A DNA stretch of 45,110 nucleotides from Planctomycetota bacterium. Its GTDB lineage: Bacteria > Planctomycetota > Phycisphaerae > FEN-1346. The notes below the pieces were generated by a model. The model did no database searches, was not told the DNA's origin, and was given only the letters and a program-made list of their open reading frames with translations. This document shows, in pieces, positions 1 to 7,859 of this stretch (positions are counted from its first letter, which is position 1; every line of letters starts with the position of its first letter). The stretch is from assembly GCA_030602705.1 (NCBI GenBank), contig JAUVZF010000031.1, positions 1-45,110 on the forward strand, read 5' to 3'. The translations under genes were made by a program, and so were the position numbers.

Positions 1-407
1 TAGTTGACACCATGCTGCAGTGCAGTCGCAAGGAGCGCGGGGCGACAGTGCCAGGCAACACGTACAAACCGCCTGCAAACACGGGCCAAATGCGGGCCCC
101 GGTTGCGCGCCAGCCAAGTGCTTCGTAGCGTAGTAGTACTAAGCGGTCTTACGTAAGTCTTTTGCTGTGGCGAGGACGGCACCCGCTCGCTTACGCTCGC
201 GGCTAGTTACACTCGCGCCCGACCAGCCACGTGAGAAAACTAGCCGCGCACGTAAGTAAGCGGCGCAACCCCTTGGGCTACGAGCCCAATCAGTTGTCGC
301 CACGGCATGCACACGCAAACGTGGGCCTGGCGCCCGACGGCCAAAGACTTACCTGACCCCGCTTAGCGTGAAACCGGCCGGCGCTTGCTCCCTCCCCCCA
401 CCCTCTC
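1..407. other. Non-coding leader region, no gene seen
   Basis: I see no convincing gene on either strand in this stretch. It holds an inverted repeat near 198-248 and short GC-rich palindromes. Long antisense reading frames that enter it from the right are shadows of the permease gene. It is probably the intergenic space upstream of the ABC operon. Confidence 0.6.
190..258. repeat. Imperfect inverted repeat (hairpin)
   Basis: An 11-bp arm CGCGGCTAGTT at 198-208 is repeated as its exact reverse complement at 238-248. The similarity extends imperfectly outwards through CTTACG / CGTAAG on both sides. The loop is 29 nt. There is no T-tract, so a terminator for an upstream gene is possible but unproven. 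Confidence 0.6.
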
Positions 408-413
408 TATAAT
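385..413 (+). promoter_or_regulatory. Sigma70-type promoter of the ABC/LolA-like operon
   Basis: TTGCTC at 385-390 and a perfect TATAAT at 408-413 are separated by 17 bp. Transcription would start near 420, about 50 nt before the permease ATG at 470. The -10 box is consensus and the -35 is weaker. No other promoter-like sequence is seen before the next three genes, which are tightly packed. Confidence 0.6.
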
Positions 414-469
414 CGCCGCAACTTCACCGTGAATGCGCCGCCGCAAGACAAGAGACAAGTAGAGAGCCT

Positions 470-1549
470 ATGCTGCCGCTTGCGAACATCATGGCCAGAA
501 AGGTCAGGACGGCCATCAGCGTCCTGGCGGTGGGCGTCGGCGTGGCGCTGTTCCTGGTGCTGGTGGGTCTGACGAGCATGCTCGGCGAGATCGCCCGGCG
601 GACCACGCGCGTCGAGGCCCACCTGATGGTCTGGCCGGCGTCGGACCAGGTGGTCGTCAGCGGCGGCCTGCCGGCCGAGAAGGTCGAGGCCGATCTGGAG
701 TCGGTGCCCGGCGTCTCCCGCGCCATCCCGGTCCTCCGGTGGCCGCTGAAGATGGCCGGCCGCGTGCAGAACGTGTACGGCATCCGGCCGGAGGACTGGC
801 AGTTCTTTGCCGAGCCGGACCAGATTCTCGACGGCCGCACCCTCGAGGGCGGATGGGAGATGGTCATCGACTCGCGCCTCGCCGGCGCCGGCGATTACCA
901 CGTCGGCCAGACGGTCGAACGATGGGGCCGGCGGTTTACGATCGTCGGCATCGCACGCGAAGGCGTCGCGGGACGCGTCTTCATGCCCATCGACACGGTG
1001 AGCGAGGTGCTCGGGCAGCGAGGCCGGCGGGCGTCGTTCTTCTACGTCCGTGTCAGTGACCCGGCGCACGTGGCGGCGGTGCGCGGTGCGATCCGCGAGC
1101 GCGGCCTGAACGTCTTCACGATGGACGAGTTCTACGAGGTCCTGGCGTCGAGTTTCGTGGACATGGACCTGGTCATCGGCTCGGTGGTGTTCGTGGCGGC
1201 GTTCGTCTGTTTCCTGGTCATCCTGCTGACGGTGTATACGATGGTGGTCGAGCGGACGCGCGAGATCGGGATTCTCAAAGGCATCGGCGCCTCGCGGGTC
1301 CAGATCTTCGGTCTGATCCTGGCCGAGGCCGGACTCATTGCGGCGGGAGGCATCGTGGTGGGGTTCCTCGTCACGTGGGGCGGGCGGGCGCTCATCCTGC
1401 ACCTTCAACCGCTCTGGACGTGCGAGATTCCGCCGGTACGATTCGCGTACGCCGCCGGGCTTGCCGCCGTCGGAACGTTCCTCGGGGCCCTGCACCCCGC
1501 GCTCAGGGCCGCGCGGCAGGACGCCGTCGAGAGTCTGCGATACGAATAG
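470..1549 (+). CDS. FtsX/LolC-type ABC transporter permease
   Basis: A 359-aa membrane protein with the layout of MacB/FtsX/LolC permeases. There is one N-terminal membrane helix (about residues 14-37), a large extracytoplasmic domain (about 40-225), then three C-terminal helices (about 230-255, 275-305, 325-345). The C-terminus 'HPALRAARQDAVESLRYE' is typical of this family. The start ATG follows a weak purine stretch (AGAGAG). It sits directly upstream of its likely ATPase partner at 1580. Permeases of this family move lipoproteins, peptides or lipids by a mechanotransmission mechanism. The substrate cannot be read from sequence, but the LolA-like gene downstream favours lipoprotein or lipid export. 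Confidence 0.88.
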   Translation: MLPLANIMARKVRTAISVLAVGVGVALFLVLVGLTSMLGEIARRTTRVEAHLMVWPASDQVVVSGGLPAEKVEADLESVPGVSRAIPVLRWPLKMAGRVQNVYGIRPEDWQFFAEPDQILDGRTLEGGWEMVIDSRLAGAGDYHVGQTVERWGRRFTIVGIAREGVAGRVFMPIDTVSEVLGQRGRRASFFYVRVSDPAHVAAVRGAIRERGLNVFTMDEFYEVLASSFVDMDLVIGSVVFVAAFVCFLVILLTVYTMVVERTREIGILKGIGASRVQIFGLILAEAGLIAAGGIVVGFLVTWGGRALILHLQPLWTCEIPPVRFAYAAGLAAVGTFLGALHPALRAARQDAVESLRYE

Positions 1550-1579
1550 CCTCCGAGGCCGGCCGTCGAAACACAAGCA

Positions 1580-2248
1580 ATGAATACCATCCTCGAAACG
1601 CGCGGTTTGACAAAGGTGTACCGGGCCGACGGCGTGGCGACGCCCGCGCTTCGCGGCGTGGACTTTGCCGTCGGACGGGGAGAGTTCGTCTCGATCATGG
1701 GGCCGAGCGGGTGCGGCAAGAGCACGCTGCTGTACCTGATGGGCCTGTTGGCCACGCCAACCGACGGGACCGTGATCCTGGCGGGAACCGACACGCGGGG
1801 CGTGTCGGACGGCGAGCGGACTCGCCTTCGCCGGGCCCACATCGGGTTCGTCTTCCAACGGTTCAACCTGCTGCCGACGCTCTCGGCCCAGGACAACGTG
1901 GCGCTGCCGCGGCGGCTTCGCGGGATGGCTGTGGGAGACGCGCCGCGCGAGATGCTGCGGGCCGTGGGGCTCGAGGATAAACGCCGGCGCCGGCCCAACC
2001 AACTGAGCGTCGGCGAACAGCAGCGCGTGGCCATCGCGCGGGCCCTGGTGACGCGGCCGGCGGTGCTACTGGCCGACGAACCGACCGGGAACCTCGATTC
2101 CACCTCGTCGGGCCGCGTGATGGACCTCGTAAGCCGGCTCCACGCCGAGAGCGGGCAAGCGGTGGTTCTCGTCTCCCACAACGAGCAGGTGGCGGCGCGG
2201 GCCCACCGCCTCGTAAGGATGTGCGATGGGCGACTCATCACCGAGTGA
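1580..2248 (+). CDS. ABC transporter ATP-binding protein, LolD/MacB-like
   Basis: A 222-aa nucleotide-binding subunit. Visible motifs are Walker A GPSGCGKST (residues 41-49), Q-loop FQ (about 93), signature LSVGEQQR (about 143, Val replacing the usual first Gly of LSGGQ), Walker B VLLADEP followed by the D-loop, and the switch His in SHNEQ. Length and the TGNLDS signature match the LolD/MacB/FtsE class that works with FtsX-like permeases. It starts 30 nt after the permease stop. It should bind to the cytoplasmic face of the permease and power export. Its 3' end overlaps the next gene by 23 nt, indicating co-translation. Confidence 0.93.
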   Translation: MNTILETRGLTKVYRADGVATPALRGVDFAVGRGEFVSIMGPSGCGKSTLLYLMGLLATPTDGTVILAGTDTRGVSDGERTRLRRAHIGFVFQRFNLLPTLSAQDNVALPRRLRGMAVGDAPREMLRAVGLEDKRRRRPNQLSVGEQQRVAIARALVTRPAVLLADEPTGNLDSTSSGRVMDLVSRLHAESGQAVVLVSHNEQVAARAHRLVRMCDGRLITE

Positions 2249-2960
2249 CACGACCGCGGACGAGACGCAGGACCTGCGGCTGCTGCGGCACGAGCGGATC
2301 AGCCTGCGGGCGTGGTTTCTGCCGTTTGCAGCGCTGCTCGCCCTGCTCGCCGGGGTGTACCTGCTCGGGGGCGAGGGGAGCACGGCGGCGGCACTGGTGA
2401 TGCTGCTGGCGTACCTGAGCCTGGCGTGCACGTTCTTGCCGCTGCCGACGACGTGGCTTGTGATATTGGCGGCGGCCCCGACCGAGGGCGGCGGGCTGGG
2501 TCTCAATCCGTGGGTCGTTGCAACGGTCGGCGCGGCCGGCACCGCTATCGCCAACATGCACGACTACTACCTCGTGACGTTTCTGTACCGGTACCAGGCC
2601 GTGCGGAGGATTCGGACGAAGCGCTGGTACAAGCGTGTGGCGGCGTGGTACAACCGGGCGCCGTTCGCGACGCTGGCGGCGGCGTCGTTTTTGCCGATCC
2701 CGATCGATTTCGTCCGGCTGCTGGCGATCAGCGAGGGGTATAGCCGGGTGAAGTTCGCCCTGGGGTCGCTCGTCGGACGGTGGCCGCGGTACCTGCTGTT
2801 TGCGATCCTGGCGGATGAGTTCAAACTCGGATGGCAGTGGGTCGTGGGCATCCTCGGCGCGACCATGGTGCTGGGCCTTTGGCGCGGCCTGCCGCCCCTC
2901 GTGCGGAAGATCAAGGACATGGCGCGCGACAGGCACACGGAGAAGGAGGCATCGGAGTGA
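2226..2960 (+). CDS. VTT/SNARE-associated-like integral membrane protein
   Basis: A 244-aa protein with about five hydrophobic segments. The pattern SFLPIPIDFVRLLAI followed by a Gly-Arg-containing re-entrant-like region (residues about 155-190) resembles the VTT (DedA/YqaA/TVP38) fold. These proteins are thought to act as lipid scramblases or in membrane homeostasis. The start ATG lies within the end of the ATPase gene (23-nt overlap), with AAGGA about 7 nt upstream. The stop codon overlaps the GTG start of the LolA-like gene (GTGA). Placement inside a Lol-like operon suggests a role in envelope lipid handling. That role is inferred, and the family call is moderate. Confidence 0.7.
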   Translation: MGDSSPSDTTADETQDLRLLRHERISLRAWFLPFAALLALLAGVYLLGGEGSTAAALVMLLAYLSLACTFLPLPTTWLVILAAAPTEGGGLGLNPWVVATVGAAGTAIANMHDYYLVTFLYRYQAVRRIRTKRWYKRVAAWYNRAPFATLAAASFLPIPIDFVRLLAISEGYSRVKFALGSLVGRWPRYLLFAILADEFKLGWQWVVGILGATMVLGLWRGLPPLVRKIKDMARDRHTEKEASE

Positions 2961-3718
2961 AGATGCGGTGGTTGACGGGCATTCTGGCCGGGGCGTGGAC
3001 GGTCGCGGCGTGCGCCGCAGCGCACGGGGCGGCACCGCCGGTACCTGCAGCAGAGAGCAAGCCACCCGCAGCGGACGTGGTCGAAGTGCTCGATCGTATG
3101 GACGCCGCCGGCAAGAAGTTCAAGACCGTCTGCGCGACGTTCGACTACGAACTGAACCAGACGCTGTACGAGGACATCCAGAAGCGCAAGGGCAAACTTG
3201 CCTACCGCACGCCGAACCTGCTGCGGTTCGAGTTCACGGACCGGCCGCGCGAGACGTTCGTCTTCGACGGGCGGATCCTCTACCACAAGAAGGACCCGAC
3301 GAAGCAACTCATCATCTGGGAACTGCGGCTGCCGGACGAGCCGGCGGTCGAGTCGTTCGAGATCGGCAAGATCCCTTTCCCGCTGCCCTTCGGCCAGAAA
3401 AAGGCCGCCGTGCTGAAACACTTCAACGTGACGCGCAGCACGGCGGAAGAGGCGAAGGACAAGGCCAAGCGGCAGGTTCTAGCGCTCGTGCCGAAGAAGG
3501 GAACCGGCCTGGCGAAGGACTACACGCGGATCCTGCTGTGGATCGACGCGAAACAGAACCTGCCGACGCGCGCGCGGCTGCACGACACGAGCGAGAACAT
3601 CACGACCGTCGATTTCCACCACGTCGAGACGAACAAGCACCTGAACGCAGACCAGTTCACGCGGCCGAAGGTGCCGGACGACTGGGAGGTCGTGATGCAT
3701 GCGAAGGAAGGCCGGTAG
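2957..3718 (+). CDS. LolA-like exported lipoprotein carrier protein
   Basis: About 253 aa with a clear Sec signal peptide (MKMRWLTGILAGAWTVAACA..., cleavage near residue 25), then a single domain with the LolA-type order: coiled start (VLDRMDAAGKKFKTV), DYELNQTLYE strand, RKGKLAYRTPNLLRFEF strand, and later strands. I chose the GTG at 2957 because AAGGAGG lies 7 nt upstream and it overlaps the previous stop. An ATG at 2963 is the alternative. LolA-family proteins ferry lipoproteins or lipids across the periplasm. Linkage to a LolC/LolD-like pair supports this. Planctomycete homologues are often annotated only as outer membrane lipoprotein-sorting protein. Confidence 0.75.
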   Translation: MKMRWLTGILAGAWTVAACAAAHGAAPPVPAAESKPPAADVVEVLDRMDAAGKKFKTVCATFDYELNQTLYEDIQKRKGKLAYRTPNLLRFEFTDRPRETFVFDGRILYHKKDPTKQLIIWELRLPDEPAVESFEIGKIPFPLPFGQKKAAVLKHFNVTRSTAEEAKDKAKRQVLALVPKKGTGLAKDYTRILLWIDAKQNLPTRARLHDTSENITTVDFHHVETNKHLNADQFTRPKVPDDWEVVMHAKEGR

Positions 3719-3735
3719 AGCAATTCACGACTGCT

Positions 3736-3856
3736 GAGCCTGTTGCACAAGTCACCAGAAGGCTTCCGCGTGGTGGCCTTCCCAGGCCACCACGCATGAT
3801 TTGGAGCGTCTCGCGGCGGCCTGGGAAGGCCGCCGCGCGGATCGTGCAACAGGCTC
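3736..3856. mobile_element. REPIN/MITE-like palindromic element, copy 1
   Basis: A 121-bp non-coding element bounded by perfect 13-bp terminal inverted repeats (GAGCCTGTTGCAC at 3736-3748, GTGCAACAGGCTC at 3844-3856). Inside are two perfect hairpins with 10-bp stems: 3769-3794 (loop TTCCCA) and 3812-3837 (loop TGGGAA). A second copy in opposite orientation is at 39509-39637. It sits between convergent genes, a typical place for REPIN or MITE elements. No transposase is encoded. Confidence 0.85.
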
Positions 3857-3871
3857 TGCTTGTAGGACATT

Positions 3872-3893
3872 GCGCGGCCCGTACGGGCCGCGC
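3872..3893. terminator. 22-bp perfect palindrome after the HIT gene
   Basis: GCGCGGCCCGTACGGGCCGC plus GC is fully self-complementary. It lies 18 nt downstream of the stop of the minus-strand HIT gene. It could be a terminator hairpin, although it has no T-tract. The core GCCCGTACGGGC recurs at 12893-12904 and 36205-36216, so it may be a dispersed intergenic motif. Confidence 0.45.
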
Positions 3894-3910
3894 TCGCAGG
3901 AGCGGCAAGG

Positions 3911-4333
3911 TCACCATTCCACGTCGAGTTTCGCGCGGATCGCCTCGGCCTGCTCTTTGAGCACATCGAAGTCGGCTTCCTTGGCGGGCCAGCGGTAGCC
4001 GAGGCCGTCGCCCCGGGCGCGCGGGATGAAGTGGAAGTGGACGTGCGGCACGGCCTGGCCGGAGACGCGGCCGTTGTTCTGGAGGACGTTGAGCCCCTCG
4101 GCCCCCATGGCCTCCTGCACGGCCTTCGCCATGGCAGGCAGGTGCCCCGCGAGGTGTGCCACCTCCTCGGGCGGCATCTCGTAGAGAAACTCGTAGTGCT
4201 TCTTGGGGATGAGCAGCGTGTGGCCGTCGGCCAGCGGACCGATGTCCATGAAGGCCAGGCAGAGGTCGTCCTCGTAGACCTTTGTGCAGGGGATTTCGCC
4301 GGCGACGATTCTGCAGAAGACGCAGTCGGACAT
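3911..4333 (-). CDS. HIT family (histidine triad) nucleotide-binding hydrolase
   Basis: 140 aa with the histidine triad HVHFH at residues 97-101, the N-terminal CVFCRIVAGEIP motif (Cys4 and Cys7, zinc-type HINT/FHIT-like) and the conserved GHTLLIPKKH at 37-46. HIT proteins hydrolyse nucleoside phosphoramidates or dinucleoside polyphosphates in the cytoplasm. A good SD (AGGAGG, 9 nt spacing) precedes the ATG at 4333. It is 148 nt downstream of rplQ and is the last gene of this minus-strand run. It may be a read-through gene of the alpha operon. The exact substrate is unknown. Confidence 0.93.
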   Translation of the reverse strand: MSDCVFCRIVAGEIPCTKVYEDDLCLAFMDIGPLADGHTLLIPKKHYEFLYEMPPEEVAHLAGHLPAMAKAVQEAMGAEGLNVLQNNGRVSGQAVPHVHFHFIPRARGDGLGYRWPAKEADFDVLKEQAEAIRAKLDVEW

Positions 4334-4398
4334 GGGAACGTCCTCCTTCTGAAACGGCAGAGTTGCCTCACGCTTTGCGCGGTGGGTCGGGAGCCCCG

Positions 4399-4435
4399 CC
4401 GCGCATCATGGGTGCCACCGCGCATCATGGGTGCC
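4399..4435. repeat. Two 18-bp direct repeats downstream of rplQ
   Basis: CCGCGCATCATGGGTGCC occurs at 4399-4416 and again at 4418-4435, a 19-bp period. It lies in the rplQ-HIT spacer. No function is evident. Confidence 0.8.
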
Positions 4436-4481
4436 GGCGCGCGAAAAGGGCGCCAGGCTTGGGAAGCGCGGGCGCCTCGGG

Positions 4482-4877
4482 TTACTTCTTCTTCTTTTTC
4501 TTTTTCTTTTCCTTCTCGCGTTTCTCTACGAGTTCGAGGCGCGCCAGTTGCGTGGCGTCGCCGATGCGGCGTTTTGCCAGTTTGACGACGCGCGTGTAGC
4601 CGCCGGGCCGCTCGGCGAACCTTGGCGCCACGTCCTCGACGAGTTTCTTGGCAGCGACCTCGTCACCCAAGCGCGAGGCGACGCGCCGCCGGGCCGCCAG
4701 CGTACCCTTGCGGGCGGTCGTGATGAGTCGTTCGACGAACCTCCGCGCCTCTTTCGCCTTCGGCACGGTCGTGGTGATGGCCTCGTGCTCGATGAGCGAG
4801 CAGGCCAGGCTCCTGAGCGTGGCGGCGCGGTGGCTCGTGGTGCGGTTGAGTTTGCGTCCGTGCTTCAGATGCCGCAT
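4482..4877 (-). CDS. rplQ: 50S ribosomal protein L17
   Basis: 131 aa, starting MRHLKHGRKLNRTTSHRAA, the hallmark of L17, followed by the conserved TTVPKAKEARRFVERLIT region. L17 binds 23S rRNA near the exit tunnel. It lies 2 nt after rpoA, the normal alpha-operon end. The C-terminus is a lysine-rich tail (EKREKEK followed by a run of Lys) encoded by a purine-only repeat at about 4482-4520. That repeat is a slippage-prone microsatellite, and most L17 proteins lack it. Confidence 0.97.
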   Translation of the reverse strand: MRHLKHGRKLNRTTSHRAATLRSLACSLIEHEAITTTVPKAKEARRFVERLITTARKGTLAARRRVASRLGDEVAAKKLVEDVAPRFAERPGGYTRVVKLAKRRIGDATQLARLELVEKREKEKKKKKKKK

Positions 4878-4879
4878 CG

Positions 4880-5908
4880 TCAGGCACTCCCTCCACCACC
4901 GGCCGTAACGCCTTCCAGGTCCATTCCGAGCGAGAGGCCCAGGTCGGCGAGTTTGCGTTTGACCTCGCGGAGGCTGGTCTTGCCGAACGACCGGACGTCC
5001 AGGAGGCCCTCCTCGCTGAGGCGGACCAACTGGCCGACGGTCATGATGTTCTCGGATTCCAGGCAGTTGGATGCCCGGACGCTCAGTTCGAGTTGTGCGA
5101 TGGGCATGGCGAGTTTGCGTTCGAGTTCCGAGACGTACTCTTCGGCTCCGGCCACCACCTCTTCGAGTTCCTCGGCCTCCTCGGCCACGAGTTCCTCTCC
5201 TGGCTGGAAGTACTCGACGAACGGGTTGAGGTGCTTGCGCATGATCTTGGCGGCCTCAACGAGTGCCATCTCGGGCGAGACCGTACCGTTGGTCCAGATC
5301 TCCAGAATCAGCCGGTCGTAGTTGGTGCGCTGGCCGACGCGTGTGTCCTCGGTACGAAAACGCACGCGAGAGACGGGCGAGAAGTGGCTGTCCACGGGGA
5401 TGTGGCCGATCTCCTGGTCGCCTTCGGGGGTGTTGTCCTCGGCGGCGACGTACCCGCGGCCCTTCTCGACCCTGAGTTCCATCGCAAAGCGCATCTTCCT
5501 GGAGAGCGTGCAGATGACGTGGTCGACATTGACGACCTCGACGTTCGGGTCGGTCTGGATCATACCGGCGGTGACCGGCCCGGACTCGTTGGCCTCGAGC
5601 GTCACGACCCTGGGCTCGTCGCCTTCGAGGCGCACCACGAGCCCCTTGATGTTGAGGATGAGGTCGGTCGCGTCCTCGATGACGCCTTCAACGCTGGAGA
5701 ACTCGTGGAGAACACCCTCGATCTTGACACCGGTGACGGCGGCACCCTCGAGGCTCGACATCAAAATGCGCCTGAGGCTGTTGCCAATGGTCACTCCGAA
5801 GCCGCGTTCGAACGGCTCGGCAACGAACTGCCCATAGGTCGGTGTCTCGGTCGTGGAGTCCAAGACCACGCGGGTGGGAAGTTCCAGTCCCTTCCATCGG
5901 ATCCGCAT
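4880..5908 (-). CDS. rpoA: DNA-directed RNA polymerase subunit alpha
   Basis: About 342 aa. The N-terminal domain (MRIRWKGLELP, then EPFERGFGVTIGNSLRRIL at about 32-50) dimerises and binds beta and beta'. The C-terminal domain (about 265-330; RASNCLESENIMTVGQLV, FGKTSLREVKRKL) contacts UP elements and activators. An acidic linker lies at about 240-260. A GTG at 5911 is 8 nt after AGGAGG and could be the start; the ATG at 5908 gives the usual N-terminus. It sits between rpsD and rplQ as in most bacteria. Confidence 0.98.
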   Translation of the reverse strand: MRIRWKGLELPTRVVLDSTTETPTYGQFVAEPFERGFGVTIGNSLRRILMSSLEGAAVTGVKIEGVLHEFSSVEGVIEDATDLILNIKGLVVRLEGDEPRVVTLEANESGPVTAGMIQTDPNVEVVNVDHVICTLSRKMRFAMELRVEKGRGYVAAEDNTPEGDQEIGHIPVDSHFSPVSRVRFRTEDTRVGQRTNYDRLILEIWTNGTVSPEMALVEAAKIMRKHLNPFVEYFQPGEELVAEEAEELEEVVAGAEEYVSELERKLAMPIAQLELSVRASNCLESENIMTVGQLVRLSEEGLLDVRSFGKTSLREVKRKLADLGLSLGMDLEGVTAGGGGSA

Positions 5909-5935
5909 CACGATCTTCGCCTCCTAGGTTGTGCG

Positions 5936-6568
5936 TTAGCGGCTGCAAAACTCGACGATCAATTGCTCGTTGAGTTGGATCGAGACCTCGTCGCGAGCCG
6001 GCAGCGCCTTGACCTCGCCGCGCAGGTTGGTCGCGTCGACCTCGAGCCACTGTGGGATGACCCGCCCCTCTTCCTCGGCGATCCACCGCCCGACGAGGTC
6101 GCGGCTGACCTTCTTGTCGCGGATCTGGATAACGTCGCCGACCTCAACCTTCATGCTCGAGATGTTGGCGCGGCGGCCGTTGACGTGCACGTGGCCGTGA
6201 TTGACCAACTGCCGCGCTGCGTTACGGCTGGGCGCGAAGCCGAGCCGGTACACGACATTGTCGAGCCGCCGTTCCATGAGGATAAGGAGTCTCTCGCCGG
6301 TGGATCCTTTTCCGCGCGCGGCCTCGGCGAAGAAGCGGCGGAACTGCCGCTCCAGAACGCTGTAGTACCAGCGGAGTTTCTGCTTCTCGCGCAGACGGAT
6401 TGCGTACTCGCTCGGCCGGCGCCGGCGCCAGAAGTGCATGCCGGGCGGCTTGTTGCGCCACTGCTTCTCGATGGCGCACTTGGCCGTCTCACACCGCACG
6501 CCCTTCAGGTACAGTTTCATGCCGGCCCTGCGGCATCGTCGGCAAACAGGTCCAGTGTATCGTGCCAT
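5936..6568 (-). CDS. rpsD: 30S ribosomal protein S4 (zinc-binding type)
   Basis: 210 aa. The N-terminus holds four cysteines (Cys9, Cys12, Cys26 and Cys31 of VCRRCRRAG...VRCETAKC), which defines the zinc-binding 'C+' form of S4. The S4 RNA-binding domain (about 95-160; RLDNVVYRLGFAPSRNAAR, VNHGHVHVNG) follows. S4 nucleates 30S assembly and in some bacteria represses its own operon. It lies between rpsK and rpoA as usual. Confidence 0.98.
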   Translation of the reverse strand: MARYTGPVCRRCRRAGMKLYLKGVRCETAKCAIEKQWRNKPPGMHFWRRRRPSEYAIRLREKQKLRWYYSVLERQFRRFFAEAARGKGSTGERLLILMERRLDNVVYRLGFAPSRNAARQLVNHGHVHVNGRRANISSMKVEVGDVIQIRDKKVSRDLVGRWIAEEEGRVIPQWLEVDATNLRGEVKALPARDEVSIQLNEQLIVEFCSR

Positions 6569-6598
6569 CCGGTCGTCGTACCTCCCAGGTGCGCCTCG

Positions 6599-6973
6599 CT
6601 AGACGCGTCGTCGTTTCGGCGGGCGACATCCATTATGCGGGATCGGGGTCACGTCTTCGATGGCGGTGACTTTCAACCCCACCGCCTGTAGGGCCGTGAT
6701 GGCGGACTCCCGCCCGCTCCCGGGTCCTTTGACCTTGACCTCGACCTCGTGCATGCCCATTTTGATCGCCTTTTGGGCACACGCCTCTGCGGCCCGCTGG
6801 GCCGCGAACGGCGTGGACTTCCGGCTTCCCTTGAAGCCGATGGTCCCGGCGGAATCCTGGCACAGGACGTTGCCCGTCGGGTCGGTGATCGTAATGATGG
6901 TGTTGTTGAAGGTGGCCTTGACGTGGGCGATGCCCTTGGCCACGCTCCGCCGAACTTTCCGCTTCTTAGCCAT
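6599..6973 (-). CDS. rpsK: 30S ribosomal protein S11
   Basis: 124 aa. The start [20 protein letters not shown] at the ATG 6973 matches S11; the reading frame stays open upstream but that part is not conserved. Conserved blocks include [23 protein letters not shown] and the C-terminal [17 protein letters not shown]11 forms the platform of the 30S subunit at the E site. The stop is 30 nt before rpsD. Confidence 0.98.
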   Translation of the reverse strand: MAKKRKVRRSVAKGIAHVKATFNNTIITITDPTGNVLCQDSAGTIGFKGSRKSTPFAAQRAAEACAQKAIKMGMHEVEVKVKGPGSGRESAITALQAVGLKVTAIEDVTPIPHNGCRPPKRRRV

Positions 6974-7050
6974 CTCGTCTCCGTGCAATCGCCGGCGGCT
7001 CTTTCGGCGCGCCGTTTCCGCAGCCGCTACGTGATGAGAGCGGCCGACTC

Positions 7051-7434
7051 CTAATGCAGTTCCTTCACGCCCTTCTTGCCGGCGACCGTTTTGCGGGGCC
7101 CCTTGCGGGTGCGGGCGTTGGTCCGCGTCCGCTGTCCGCGAACGGGTAGCCCTCGGCGATGGCGCAGTCCGCGATAGGACCCGATGTCCCGGAGTCGGGC
7201 GATGTTCTGAAGCATCTGCCGCCGCAGCGCGCCTTCGATGACGAAGCTGCGGTCGAGGATCGTGGCGATGTGGCCGACGTCGTCCTCCGACAGGTCCCTC
7301 ATCCGCCCGTTCGGGTCGATCTGCGCTTCCTTGCAGATCACCAGGGCACTGGTCTTGCCGATCCCGTGGATAGCGGTCAGTGCAACCCAGGTGACCTTTT
7401 CCGCGGGCACGTCCACACCGGCGATACGTGGCAT
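7051..7434 (-). CDS. rpsM: 30S ribosomal protein S13
   Basis: 127 aa. Start [13 protein letters not shown], helix-two-turn-helix [13 protein letters not shown], and the basic tail [19 protein letters not shown] that reaches the P-site tRNA. It starts 3 nt after the rpmJ stop and is followed by rpsK after 77 nt. Confidence 0.98.
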   Translation of the reverse strand: MPRIAGVDVPAEKVTWVALTAIHGIGKTSALVICKEAQIDPNGRMRDLSEDDVGHIATILDRSFVIEGALRRQMLQNIARLRDIGSYRGLRHRRGLPVRGQRTRTNARTRKGPRKTVAGKKGVKELH

Positions 7435-7437
7435 GGG

Positions 7438-7569
7438 CTACTTCCTCCTCGCCTTCATCTTCTGGCGCTGCTTGTGGCGCGGGTTGGTGCAAATGACGCG
7501 CACCACGCCGGCTCGCCTGACGACCTTGCAGTTCTCGCAGATTCGTTTGACGCTGGTCCGTACCTTCAT
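7438..7569 (-). CDS. rpmJ: 50S ribosomal protein L36 (zinc type)
   Basis: A 43-aa gene. The protein starts [19 protein letters not shown] and ends KMKARRK. The zinc ligands Cys11, Cys14, Cys27 and His32 are all present ('C+' L36). L36 binds domains II and V of 23S rRNA. It lies between infA and rpsM in the conserved order, 3 nt before rpsM. Confidence 0.97.
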   Translation of the reverse strand: MKVRTSVKRICENCKVVRRAGVVRVICTNPRHKQRQKMKARRK

Positions 7570-7611
7570 CTGGTCACCTGCCTCGTCACCGATTGTGGCG
7601 CGGCCGTCGGG

Positions 7612-7827
7612 TCAGCCGGTCCGATAGACGATCCGCCCTTTCGTCAGGTCGTAGGGCGACAGTTCGATCGTAACCCGGTCGCCCGGCAGGATACGGATGA
7701 AATGCATCCGCATCCGCCCCGACACGTGCGCCATCACCTTATGGCCGTTCTCCAGTTCGACCCGGAAGATGGCGTTGGGCAGCGCCTCGGTGACCTTTCC
7801 TTCCATTCGGATGACATCCTTGGCCAT
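7612..7827 (-). CDS. infA: Translation initiation factor IF-1
   Basis: 71 aa, a single S1/OB-fold domain starting [19 protein letters not shown] and ending [17 protein letters not shown]-1 blocks the A site during initiation. I use the ATG at 7827, which gives the family N-terminus; GGGGAGG lies 12 nt upstream. An in-frame ATG at 7839 has that SD directly adjacent, which is too close. It sits 32 nt after map. Confidence 0.97.
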   Translation of the reverse strand: MAKDVIRMEGKVTEALPNAIFRVELENGHKVMAHVSGRMRMHFIRILPGDRVTIELSPYDLTKGRIVYRTG

Positions 7828-7859
7828 CGTCGGACTCATCCTCCCCAGGGTCGTCGGGT

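Noticed and set aside
1-400. tRNA or rRNA fragment
   Set aside because: No cloverleaf or rRNA-like conserved stretch could be found; only inverted repeats.
6975-7492. N-terminal extension of S11
   Set aside because: The frame is open upstream of 6973 but overlaps rpsM and rpmJ and is not like S11. The ATG at 6973 gives the family start.
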